Numbered from the stretch's first letter, positions 1-5,411 are shown. The stretch is 9,394 nucleotides of DNA from CALRGE01 sp964365765 (GCA_964365765.1 CAYIRB010000043.1:1-9394), one strand, 5' to 3'. Numbers and translations: made by a program. Notes: a model not told the origin generated them from the sequence alone.

Positions 1-2
1 AG

Positions 3-59
3 GCCAGCGAATACCTTGAAGTTCAAGGCGTGGTCATCAGCTTGATCAGACAATATTAA
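3..59 (+). CDS. C-terminal tail of an unidentified protein (5' end outside window)
   Basis: An open frame enters from the left edge and ends at TAA (57-59), giving an 18-residue tail (ASEYLEVQGVVISLIRQY). It is too short to assign to a family. Its last 14 bases overlap the end of the minus-strand gene at 46-612, so the two genes are tail-to-tail with overlapping stop codons, a tight arrangement typical of compact genomes. The other two plus frames stop earlier. Whether it is a real gene end cannot be proved from 57 bases; the lack of any other use for this edge and the regular, non-low-complexity residue pattern are the only support. Confidence 0.4.
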   Translation, partial: ASEYLEVQGVVISLIRQY

Positions 60-612
60 GCAGAACCAATTCCGTCTTTTCCCCGGGCAGTTCGCTTCGG
101 GATTTGACGGAGAATTTATCGGCCTGACGCGAGTCCGTCTTTCCCATGATTTTCAGAAATTCGGAGGGCGCGCCGTCGTAGCAGGAAGGAATAACTATTC
201 TGGGATCAACTTCTTCCACGATAATTTGGGCTTGTTTCGCGCTTAAAACATCTTTCGATCCGACCGGAATCAGTAAAACATCAACGTCGCCGATGGTTTC
301 AAAAGTCGCTTCGCTCAGATCGTCCGAAAGCGCCCCCATGGAGCAAACTCGAATGCCGTCCATGGTAAAAGAAAAAATGTTAATGGGTTTTGCACCGGGC
401 ACCGCGCTTGGAATCGACTCGATCGAAACACCGGAAACTTCAAACTCTCCCGGAATGTTCAAAAGCTTCGCGTCTTTTACTTTAGGGTCATTTTCTTGTT
501 TCGATTCCATGACAATATCGGCTTTTACGCTGTCGTTTAAAGGATCCAATGCGATTGTGGCGTTCGAACCCTTGATTGTGAAAGATGATTTGCCGTGCCA
601 ACTGATTTCCAT
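46..612 (-). CDS. Metallo-beta-lactamase-fold protein with degenerate metal site
   Basis: A 188-residue protein resembling the small metallo-beta-lactamase-fold proteins often annotated as Zn-dependent hydrolases (Lactamase_B_3/UlaG-like type). Family landmarks are seen in order: an N-terminal strand with WHGKSSF (residues 5-11), LDPLND (22-27), ADIVMES (31-37), a NIPGEFEVSGV segment (about 52-62), SMGALSD, an LLIPVGS strand, and a near-terminal RIVIPSCYDG. The fold skeleton is clear, but the expected HxHxDH motif after ADIV is replaced by SKQEND, and the later His positions appear as Ala (SMGAL) and Cys (IPSCY). Metal-dependent hydrolysis is therefore doubtful. The longest open frame starts at 684, but ATG at 612 gives the usual family N-terminus (MEISWHGKSSF) and the upstream extension runs into the palindrome. 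Family recalled, not searched. Confidence 0.8.
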   Translation of the reverse strand: MEISWHGKSSFTIKGSNATIALDPLNDSVKADIVMESKQENDPKVKDAKLLNIPGEFEVSGVSIESIPSAVPGAKPINIFSFTMDGIRVCSMGALSDDLSEATFETIGDVDVLLIPVGSKDVLSAKQAQIIVEEVDPRIVIPSCYDGAPSEFLKIMGKTDSRQADKFSVKSRSELPGEKTELVLLNIV

Positions 613-634
613 AACATTAATTAAATCGACCGGC

Positions 635-643
635 ATTCTAACA
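635..643 (-). promoter_or_regulatory. Possible extended -10 for the metallo-beta-lactamase-fold gene
   Basis: On the minus strand TGTTAGAAT gives a TGn-type extended -10 with hexamer TAGAAT, ending 22 bases before the ATG at 612. That spacing matches the other promoter candidates in this window. No convincing -35 is seen. If correct, the longer starts at 636 and 684 lie within or upstream of the promoter and can be excluded. Confidence 0.35.
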
Positions 644-654
644 AAGCTTGGTCG

Positions 655-770
655 TTTAGGGAATGCTAAATTTCTTTTTCTCAACGGGGATCAAAGATAC
701 TCGGATACATGATCCTCGTATCTTCTTCCTGAAATTACCGTTTCGAAAAAAAATTTTACCATTCCCTAAA
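655..770. repeat. 116-bp interrupted palindrome between divergent genes
   Basis: Arms 655-687 and 738-770 are inverted copies with 28 of 33 positions complementary. The outer 11 bases are perfect (TTTAGGGAATG at 655-665 against CATTCCCTAAA at 760-770). Inside lies a second, nearly concentric inverted repeat: AAGATAC (694-700) with GTATCTT (718-724), then GGAT (703-706) with ATCC (712-715) around a five-base loop. The right arm overlaps the spacer and -35 side of the proposed enolase promoter; the left arm lies just upstream of the proposed promoter of the minus-strand gene. It could be a shared regulatory element of the divergent pair or a small MITE-like element. No target-site duplication is visible at its edges and no other copy is seen in the window. 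Confidence 0.75.
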
Positions 771-782
771 TTCAAGTATGAT
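755..782 (+). promoter_or_regulatory. Proposed enolase promoter
   Basis: TATGAT (777-782) is a good -10, with TTTACC (755-760, four of six matches to TTGACA) 16 bases upstream. The -10 ends 22 bases before the ATG at 805, predicting a leader of roughly 15 bases. The ATG at 778 lies inside the -10 box, so it cannot be the start of this transcript's gene. Confidence 0.5.
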
Positions 783-804
783 TCTGACGTCTAACACTAT
801 CATG

Positions 805-2052
805 ATGAGCAATATTACGAAAATACATGCGCGGGAGGTGCTCGATTCCAGAGGAAATCCCACCATTGAGGCGGAAGTGACGACCGAAAAGGGATTCGGG
901 CGGGCTATGGTGCCGAGCGGAGCCTCAACAGGGGAAAACGAGGCCTGTGAGCTTCGCGACGGAGATAAAAGATATGGAGGAAAAGGAGTTTTGAAAGCGG
1001 TTGCGAATGTGAACGGTGAAATTGCCGGATCGATTGTCGGCATGGATGTGCGGGAGCAAAGCTCCTTGGATAATAAAATGATAGCTCTGGACGGGACTCC
1101 CGATAAAAGCCGCCTGGGGGCCAACGCGATTTTGGCCGTTTCGATGGCTTGCGCGCGGGCGGGCGCGGATGAGGAAGGAGTAATGCTTTGGAAATATTTG
1201 AATCCGAACGCGAAAATCCTGCCAACCCCGATGATGAATGTTCTGAACGGCGGCGCCCACGCGGACAGCAACGTTGATTTTCAAGAGTTCATGATTTTTC
1301 CTGAAGGTGCGCCGAATTTCAGAGAAGCATTGCGTTACGGAGTGGAAACTTTTCACGCGCTGAAAAAACTGCTCAAGGAATCCGGTCATTCGACGAGCGT
1401 TGGTGATGAGGGTGGTTTCGCGCCGAATTTCAAGTCGAACGAAGAACCTTTGGAGTTTTTAATCAAGGCGATCGAAGCGGCGGGTTATGTTCCGGGGAAG
1501 GATATTTCCATTTGTTTGGATCCGGCGGCCAGCGAATTGTGGGACGGCGGGCAATATAATTTCAAGAAAAGCGGCGGCGGCGTAAAGACATCCGATGAAA
1601 TGATTGCTTTGTGGGAAGCATGGATCTCGAAGTATCCGATTGTTTCCCTTGAAGACGGACTTGCCGAACGCGACTGGGAAGGTTGGAAAAAATTAACCGC
1701 GAAATTGGGGTCGAAAATTCAATTGGTGGGAGATGATCTTTTGGTTACGAACGTGAAATTTCTGCAACGCGCGATAGATGAAAAAGCTTGCAACGCGATT
1801 TTGATAAAAGTTAACCAAATCGGAACGCTTACGGAAGCCAAGGATGCCGTGGACATGGCTAAGGCCGCAAATTTCAAATGCGTGATTTCTCACAGGAGCG
1901 GCGAAACGGAAGACCCGATAATCGCCGATTTGGCAGTCGCTTGGGAAATCGACCAAATCAAAACCGGCTCGGCTTCAAGAAGCGACAGAATCGCGAAGTA
2001 CAATCAATTATTGAGAATCGAGGATATGTTGTATATGGGGGTTACATTTTGA
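805..2052 (+). CDS. eno: Enolase (phosphopyruvate hydratase)
   Basis: Enolase interconverts 2-phosphoglycerate and phosphoenolpyruvate in glycolysis and gluconeogenesis, in the cytoplasm, using Mg2+. The 415-residue product carries all hallmark motifs: REVLDSRGNPT at the N-terminus, the SGASTGENEACEL loop, NGGAHADSNVDFQEFM, GDEGGFAPN, SLEDGLAERDW, VGDDLLVTN, the signature ILIKVNQIGTLTEA, SHRSGETED and IKTGSASRSDR. The catalytic residues fall at E202, K335, H363 and K386 and metal ligands at E283 and D310, each six lower than E. coli numbering, so the active site is intact. Length is slightly below the usual 420-435. A longer frame begins at 778 and an adjacent ATG lies at 802; 805 is chosen because it aligns with the family N-terminus and because 778 is within the -10. 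No Shine-Dalgarno is present. Confidence 0.97.
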   Translation: MSNITKIHAREVLDSRGNPTIEAEVTTEKGFGRAMVPSGASTGENEACELRDGDKRYGGKGVLKAVANVNGEIAGSIVGMDVREQSSLDNKMIALDGTPDKSRLGANAILAVSMACARAGADEEGVMLWKYLNPNAKILPTPMMNVLNGGAHADSNVDFQEFMIFPEGAPNFREALRYGVETFHALKKLLKESGHSTSVGDEGGFAPNFKSNEEPLEFLIKAIEAAGYVPGKDISICLDPAASELWDGGQYNFKKSGGGVKTSDEMIALWEAWISKYPIVSLEDGLAERDWEGWKKLTAKLGSKIQLVGDDLLVTNVKFLQRAIDEKACNAILIKVNQIGTLTEAKDAVDMAKAANFKCVISHRSGETEDPIIADLAVAWEIDQIKTGSASRSDRIAKYNQLLRIEDMLYMGVTF

Positions 2053-2144
2053 CCGACGATTGAAAATTCAGGAAAAATTAAGCTTTTATTCAGGACTTTT
2101 TGTAGGTTGCTGTTGTATGATTTTGTTTATCCTAATTTTACAAT

Positions 2145-2537
2145 ATGCGCGTAAAAAGATTTCTGGAATGGATTGGTTTGAAAGAAAAACTGCATTTATC
2201 ACTGCAACAAGCGCCGTATGTTTCCGAAGGTCAAGTATGGTGGGCCAGTTTAGGCGAAAATATTGGTTTTGAAATTGATGGAAAGAGTAATCAGTTTACA
2301 AGACCTGTTATTATTTTTAAAAAATTATCAAACGGGTTTTATTTTGTCATTCCTCTAACCAGTAGGTTTAGACTCGGAAGTTGGTATGTGAGTTGTAATC
2401 TGAAAGGCATGGAGCAGATTGCTTGTTTGCATCAAGTGAGAGCAATTGATTATAGACGACTTTATTCAAAACTCGGCAGATTGGATGATTTGGAATATAA
2501 AAAAGTCAAAGAGGGATTTGTACGACTTTATCTATAA
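2145..2537 (+). CDS. PemK/MazF-family toxin-like protein, solitary
   Basis: A 130-residue protein resembling the PemK/MazF endoribonuclease family, whose members cut mRNA and are usually paired with a small antitoxin. Residues 1-27 form a charged helical lead; the MazF-like part begins at GQVWWASLGENIGFE (29-43), followed by FTRPVIIFKKL (51-61) with the conserved Arg (R53) and VIPLTSR (68-74) with the Thr/Ser position (T72, S73). The C-terminal part (QVRAIDYRRLYSKLGRLDDLEYKKVKEG in pieces) fits the family's DxRRL...G.L tail. No antitoxin gene lies beside it: enolase ends 92 bases upstream, and 670 noncoding bases follow. The gene is visibly richer in A and T than enolase or sdaA, suggesting a different origin. 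A TATGAT (2116-2121) ends 23 bases before the ATG; no Shine-Dalgarno is seen. Confidence 0.8.
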   Translation: MRVKRFLEWIGLKEKLHLSLQQAPYVSEGQVWWASLGENIGFEIDGKSNQFTRPVIIFKKLSNGFYFVIPLTSRFRLGSWYVSCNLKGMEQIACLHQVRAIDYRRLYSKLGRLDDLEYKKVKEGFVRLYL

Positions 2538-2566
2538 AAAAATATTCCCTGCCATTTCTGGCAGGG
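2536..2566 (-). terminator. Intrinsic terminator reading on the minus strand
   Basis: A perfect 8-bp stem, CCCTGCCA (2547-2554) with TGGCAGGG (2559-2566), has a GAAA loop when read on the minus strand and is followed, after AATA, by seven T residues. On the plus strand there is no T tract. It abuts the mazF-like stop codon, but its polarity fits a transcript arriving from the right on the minus strand. Confidence 0.6.
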
Positions 2567-2590
2567 TCGCAAGAGAATCTTGAAAGCTCC

Positions 2591-2650
2591 TGAATTGTAT
2601 GTCGATTTTTTATTCAAGTCAAACAACAATTCAGACACATAAAAATCGAC
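2591..2650. other. Interleaved inverted repeats with pseudoknot topology
   Basis: Two perfect inverted repeats interlock in the order A-B-A'-B': TGAATTGT (2591-2598) with ACAATTCA (2626-2633), and GTCGATTTTT (2601-2610) with AAAAATCGAC (2641-2650). If transcribed, this is an H-type pseudoknot layout with an 8-bp stem, a 10-bp stem, and connecting segments of 2, 15 and 7 bases. On either strand the pairing is the same. The two stems could also form alternatively, acting as a switch. No known RNA family is recognised. Confidence 0.5.
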
Positions 2651-2775
2651 CCTTATTCCCGGCTGTAGAGGATTAAAGCAATCCAATCAGTCGATTATGG
2701 GAGAAGAGTCGATTTCGTGAATGGCGACTAACTCATTCTGTTTTTGTTTTTTCTGCCTTGTTTTGGTCGACTTTA
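2651..2775. other. Noncoding stretch with small hairpins and a T-rich tract
   Basis: No supported protein gene. Small hairpins are seen: GGATT (2670-2674) with AATCC (2680-2684), AATC (2685-2688) with GATT (2693-2696), and AGTCGATT (2707-2714) with AAT-GG-CGACT (2720-2729, GG bulged). GTCGA recurs here and nearby at 2601, 2690, 2708 and 2766, and again at 3191. A T-rich run (about 2738-2765) separates this AT-rich part from the GC-rich structured block to its right. Confidence 0.35.
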
Positions 2776-2995
2776 GGGCCGGACCGGGGCTACTCTGGGC
2801 GTGGAGCTGGCCGCTATAACCGAAGTCAGGGAGACGGAACGCAGTCCACAGGGTGGAGGGTGAGAGTCTTGCTCTCTTGGGAACTCCCGTCAGGAGCTCC
2901 ATCACAAAGCGAGAAGAAAATTTTCGAGCCTTTTTTCGGGCTCAAACGCTTCCCAAACGCTTTGTGGGCGTTGGCCCCGCCGAGGCGGGGTTTTT
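2776..2995 (+). ncRNA. Candidate structured noncoding RNA, family unknown
   Basis: A GC-rich island in an AT-rich gap, rich in complementary segments and ending in a strong terminator. Supported stems: GGCCGG (2777-2782) with CTGGCC (2807-2812, one wobble); GTGGAG (2853-2858) with CTCCAT (2897-2902, one wobble) enclosing GAGAGT (2862-2867) with GCTCTC (2871-2876); and, directly abutting, CACAAAGCG (2903-2911) with CGCTTTGTG (2958-2966) enclosing GAGCC (2926-2930) with GGCTC (2939-2943). An AAACGCTT repeat at 2944 and 2955 offers a second, weaker partner for the AAGCG strand. The frames open here give low-complexity, gene-unlike products. It lacks the conserved cores of tmRNA, RNase P RNA and SRP RNA. 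The 5' end is a guess; strand is taken from the terminator. Confidence 0.5.
2975..2995 (+). terminator. Strong intrinsic terminator
   Basis: CCCCGCC (2975-2981) pairs with GGCGGGG (2984-2990), realistically six pairs around a CGAG tetraloop, followed at once by TTTTT and, after one G, TTTT. It would end the candidate structured RNA on the plus strand and insulate the sdaA operon. Confidence 0.85.
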
Positions 2996-3015
2996 GTTTT
3001 GGTTTTCAATGTTCG

Positions 3016-3051
3016 GATTTCAATTAAATTTGTTTTTGTTTGATTGAAATC
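3016..3051. repeat. 9-bp inverted repeat in the sdaAB upstream gap
   Basis: GATTTCAAT (3016-3024) and ATTGAAATC (3043-3051) are perfect inverted copies separated by a T-rich 18-base loop. It lies at the expected start of a minus-strand transcript from the TATAAT at 3057-3062, so it could be an operator or a 5' hairpin. There is no T tract to make it a terminator. Confidence 0.4.
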
Positions 3052-3056
3052 ATGTC

Positions 3057-3084
3057 ATTATAACTCGCATTAATTTATATGCAA
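3057..3084 (-). promoter_or_regulatory. Possible minus-strand promoter facing the noncoding block
   Basis: On the minus strand a perfect TATAAT (3062-3057) has TTGCAT (3084-3079, three matches to the -35 consensus) 16 bases upstream. A transcript would start near 3050 and run leftward through the noncoding block toward the minus-strand terminator at 2536-2566. The region is AT-rich, so a chance match is possible. Confidence 0.35.
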
Positions 3085-3159
3085 GTTTCTTGTCTGGACG
3101 AGTAAGGAAAATCATTGTGCGATAGCATTATCACAGGAGTGGCTTTCTTGGCTTTATAC

Positions 3160-3187
3160 TGGACTTTTTTGAATTGATCGTTATAAT
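3160..3187 (+). promoter_or_regulatory. Proposed sdaAB promoter
   Basis: A consensus TATAAT (3182-3187) with TGGACT (3160-3165, four matches to the -35 consensus) 16 bases upstream. It ends 20 bases before the sdaAB ATG, predicting a leader near 13 bases. An additional TATACT at 3155-3160 could be a second, upstream -10. Confidence 0.55.
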
Positions 3188-3207
3188 TTGGTCGATTTAT
3201 ACCCGAT

Positions 3208-3894
3208 ATGACAAGCTTTTCAGTCTTCGATATTGCGGGGCCGGTGATGGTGGGACCATCGAGTTCGCACACTGCCGGTGCCGCGAGAATCGGGCAGTTT
3301 GCCAGGGCTATTTTTGACGCGACTCCGACCAAAGTTCATTTCTTCCTGCACGGTTCATTCGGCGAGGTTTATAAAGGCCATTCGACGGATAAGGCCTTGC
3401 TCGCCGGAGTGATGAAGTTTTCTCCTAATGATGAGAGAATCAAATTCGCCTTTGATATCGCGGATAAAAAAGGACTGAAATATGAATTTGAGCCGGGTGA
3501 TTTGGGAAGCGGATATCATCCGAATTCGGTCAAGATTACTCTGGAAAATGATGAGCGAAAGATGGTTTTGATAGGATCTTCCATCGGCGGAGGAAATATT
3601 GAAATCAATCAAATAGACGGTTTCGATATTTATTTGACCGGTTCAAGCGCCGAACAGTACTTTACTCTGGTGGTGGAAAATGAAAATCTGCCCGGGATGC
3701 TGGCGAAAACGACTTCATTTGTGGGAAATCGCGGAATTCGAATCGTCAACATGCAAAGTTCATACTTGGCCGGGGAAAATAAAGTTTTGAGTGTTTTAAG
3801 CATAGATAAATCCCTGACTCTCAATGAAATTCTCGAACTTGAAAAAGAGGAAGGAATTATTTTCGTCCGTTCATTATCTAAAATCGCACAATAA
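3208..3894 (+). CDS. sdaAB: L-serine dehydratase, iron-sulfur type, beta subunit
   Basis: With the alpha subunit encoded next, this forms the oxygen-sensitive [4Fe-4S] L-serine ammonia-lyase, which turns serine into pyruvate and ammonia. The 228-residue product opens with the family signature FDIAGPVMVGPSSSHTAGA (residues 7-25), continues with LHGSFGEVYKGHSTDKAL and GYHPNSVKI, then GSSIGGGNIEI, and ends in an ACT domain (about 149-222, YFTLVVENENLPGMLAKT...NRGIRIVNMQ). ACT domains commonly bind amino acids, so serine could regulate the enzyme; that is inference. The two-gene arrangement is the Bacillus-type split form, as opposed to the single-chain E. coli form. The stop codon is followed after one base by the sdaAA ATG, so translation is probably coupled. 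No Shine-Dalgarno precedes the ATG. Confidence 0.95.
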   Translation: MTSFSVFDIAGPVMVGPSSSHTAGAARIGQFARAIFDATPTKVHFFLHGSFGEVYKGHSTDKALLAGVMKFSPNDERIKFAFDIADKKGLKYEFEPGDLGSGYHPNSVKITLENDERKMVLIGSSIGGGNIEINQIDGFDIYLTGSSAEQYFTLVVENENLPGMLAKTTSFVGNRGIRIVNMQSSYLAGENKVLSVLSIDKSLTLNEILELEKEEGIIFVRSLSKIAQ

Positions 3895-3895
3895 T

Positions 3896-4825
3896 ATGGC
3901 TTCTTCATATATTTTCAGAAATGCGCAGGAACTACTCGACAGATGCCGAGAGCATAAAATGTCTATCTGGGAAGTCGTGCTGAATTATGAAATTCAGATG
4001 TCCGGAAACAGCAAAGAAGAGATTTATAAAAAATTGGACGACAGGATGAAAATTATCTTCAAAGGCATTGACGCGGCGGTGAAAAATCCGGAAGTTTCAC
4101 CGAGCGGAATGGTTGGAAAGTCCACACCGCTTTTGGTGAAAGCTTTGAAAAATTGGAAAAAAATCGAGAAAGAAATGCTTTTGGATGAAATCGCCGTGAT
4201 GGGAATGCTCGGCGCTATCGCGACAGGGGAAAACAACGCGAGAATGGGTGTGATTTTGGCCTTCCCGACTGCGGGAGCGGCCGGCGTTTTACCCGGAGTA
4301 ATGTACGCGGCTCGTAAAAAGCTAAAATTGACCCGCGAGCAGATGATAGAAATGATGCTTACGGCATCCGGAGTGGGAATAATTATAGCGAACACCGCGA
4401 CACTGTCCGGCGCGGCCGGAGGTTGCCAGGCGGAAGTGGGTAGCGCCACCGCAATGGCGGCGGCGGCATTGACCGAAGTGCGCGGCAGAAGTCCGGAAAC
4501 GTCACTGCACGCGAGTTCATTGGCTTTGAAAAATATGCTCGGGCTCGCCTGTGACCCGATAGGCGGACTTGTGGAAGTGCCTTGCATCAAACGAAACGGA
4601 ATCGGCGCCGTGTTCAGCATGGCGGCGGCGGACATGGCTTGCATGGGAATTGAAAGTTTCGTTCCCTTCGACGAAGTTGTTTCCGCTATGCGCGCGATCG
4701 GCGACATGATGAACCCGAAAATCCGTGAAACCGCATTGGGCGGTCTGGCCGTGACCCCAACAGGTCAAAAAATCGCGGAGAAAATGGGTCTGATCAAGTT
4801 GGGAAGCAACCCTTGCTCGAAGTAA
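3896..4825 (+). CDS. sdaAA: L-serine dehydratase, iron-sulfur type, alpha subunit
   Basis: The catalytic subunit of 309 residues. The three cluster cysteines are at C177 (GGCQAEVG), C219 (LACDPIGG) and C230 (VEVPCIKRN). Their spacing of 42 and 11 is identical to the characterised Legionella serine dehydratase (C343, C385, C396), so the [4Fe-4S] site is intact and the fourth iron is free for substrate. Other family segments are GKSTPLLVKALKNW, ATGENNARMGVILAFPTAGAAG and GGLAVTPTGQKIAEKMG. The chain ends in NPCSK, with a cysteine (C307) two residues from the end. The frame is open from 3824, but that part lies inside sdaAB; ATG at 3896, one base after the sdaAB stop, gives the usual N-terminus. 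No Shine-Dalgarno is seen, consistent with translational coupling. Confidence 0.95.
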   Translation: MASSYIFRNAQELLDRCREHKMSIWEVVLNYEIQMSGNSKEEIYKKLDDRMKIIFKGIDAAVKNPEVSPSGMVGKSTPLLVKALKNWKKIEKEMLLDEIAVMGMLGAIATGENNARMGVILAFPTAGAAGVLPGVMYAARKKLKLTREQMIEMMLTASGVGIIIANTATLSGAAGGCQAEVGSATAMAAAALTEVRGRSPETSLHASSLALKNMLGLACDPIGGLVEVPCIKRNGIGAVFSMAAADMACMGIESFVPFDEVVSAMRAIGDMMNPKIRETALGGLAVTPTGQKIAEKMGLIKLGSNPCSK

Positions 4826-4844
4826 TTAATTAACCTTGAATTTT

Positions 4845-5351
4845 ATGAGAGACTCTCCTGACAGACAAAAAAACACTCTCTTTGACAGTTTCGCGGAGCA
4901 ATTGGCGGCGATCGACCCCGAACTTTCTCCAAAAGAATGTTGGGGTAAAGTCAGGTTGGTCATCGACCAATTGGGTATCGGCGGTATCAACCTTTTTACG
5001 ACCAAATTCGCGGACGAGGTTGAAATCAAGGAAGATGGCGAAAGAATTATCATCACCGTAAAAAAATATCCAAAGGGAAGCGCTAAAAAGCTCCGCGTCC
5101 TGCATCTTGTCTTTCATAGAGATGTATATATGAAGTTGGATACGACCGGCCTCGGTTCGGGAATTGAGCCGTCCGCCTTGCCGAAACACCCGACGAAAAC
5201 TTTGACATATATGGGTTATCTGTCCGGCCTTGAGAATCCGGACGAGCGTGAGGAGTCGCTCAGGAAAAGGTACGCAGCCAGAGTTGAGAGGGAACAGCGT
5301 GGCATTCAAGCGGATGTTGAAGATGTGGTGGATGATGACGACATTGAATAA
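4845..5351 (+). CDS. Conserved-looking hypothetical protein with acidic tail
   Basis: A 168-residue protein not recognised from any family. It looks soluble: no signal peptide or membrane segment. The N-terminal two thirds mix helix and strand (KVRLVIDQLGIGGINLFTTKF, then EVEIKEDGERIIITVKKY and LRVLHLVFHRDVYMKLD), with IIITVKKY and LRVLHLVF as probable strands. A charged helix (ENPDEREESLRKRYAARVEREQR in pieces) leads to a strongly acidic end (DVEDVVDDDDIE). It starts 19 bases after sdaAA on the same strand and its base composition matches its neighbours, so it is probably co-transcribed, but nothing ties its function to serine use. A TTG at 4836 would add three residues; ATG at 4845 is preferred. 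There is no Shine-Dalgarno and no terminator after it. Confidence 0.75.
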   Translation: MRDSPDRQKNTLFDSFAEQLAAIDPELSPKECWGKVRLVIDQLGIGGINLFTTKFADEVEIKEDGERIIITVKKYPKGSAKKLRVLHLVFHRDVYMKLDTTGLGSGIEPSALPKHPTKTLTYMGYLSGLENPDEREESLRKRYAARVEREQRGIQADVEDVVDDDDIE

Positions 5352-5361
5352 TAATAAAGAA

Positions 5362-5390
5362 TTGTAATATTTGAATTTATGATGTACACT
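5362..5390 (+). promoter_or_regulatory. Proposed promoter of the toxin-antitoxin genes
   Basis: TTGTAA (5362-5367, four matches to the -35 consensus) and TACACT (5385-5390) are separated by exactly 17 bases. The -10 ends 21 bases before the antitoxin ATG. A small palindrome, TGTACA (5383-5388), overlaps the -10 and could be part of an operator for antitoxin-mediated repression, which is common in this family. Confidence 0.5.
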
Positions 5391-5411
5391 TAAAGCACTC
5401 TAAAAACTCAT

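Noticed and set aside
293..712. 139-codon plus-strand frame opposite the metallo-beta-lactamase-fold gene
   Set aside because: It is the antisense shadow of a gene with clear family motifs and has no recognisable features of its own.
2060..2272. A 70-codon frame from TTG with a hydrophobic stretch, upstream of and overlapping the mazF-like gene; a candidate antitoxin or leader peptide
   Set aside because: It starts at a TTG without a ribosome site, most of its second half is the mazF-like gene read in another frame, and its sequence is unlike known antitoxins.
2825..2845. A stretch resembling the cobalamin riboswitch B12 box or the SRP RNA CAGG...GGAA...GCAG core
   Set aside because: The rest of the cobalamin aptamer is missing, and the SRP loop spacing and tetraloop-closing pair do not fit.
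2786..2900. GGGGCT near 2786 pairing with AGCTCC at 2895, resembling the ends of tmRNA
   Set aside because: The interval is far too short for tmRNA, and no T-loop, tag-peptide frame or CCA end is present.
2687..3047. Open frames on both strands across the GC-rich noncoding block
   Set aside because: They overlap one another, have irregular gene-unlike sequences, and run through the terminator; the base-pairing pattern fits RNA better.
3116..3135. Imperfect palindrome with TGTG...CACA ends, similar to a CRP site
   Set aside because: The half-site spacing is four bases too long and the arms match poorly; likely chance.
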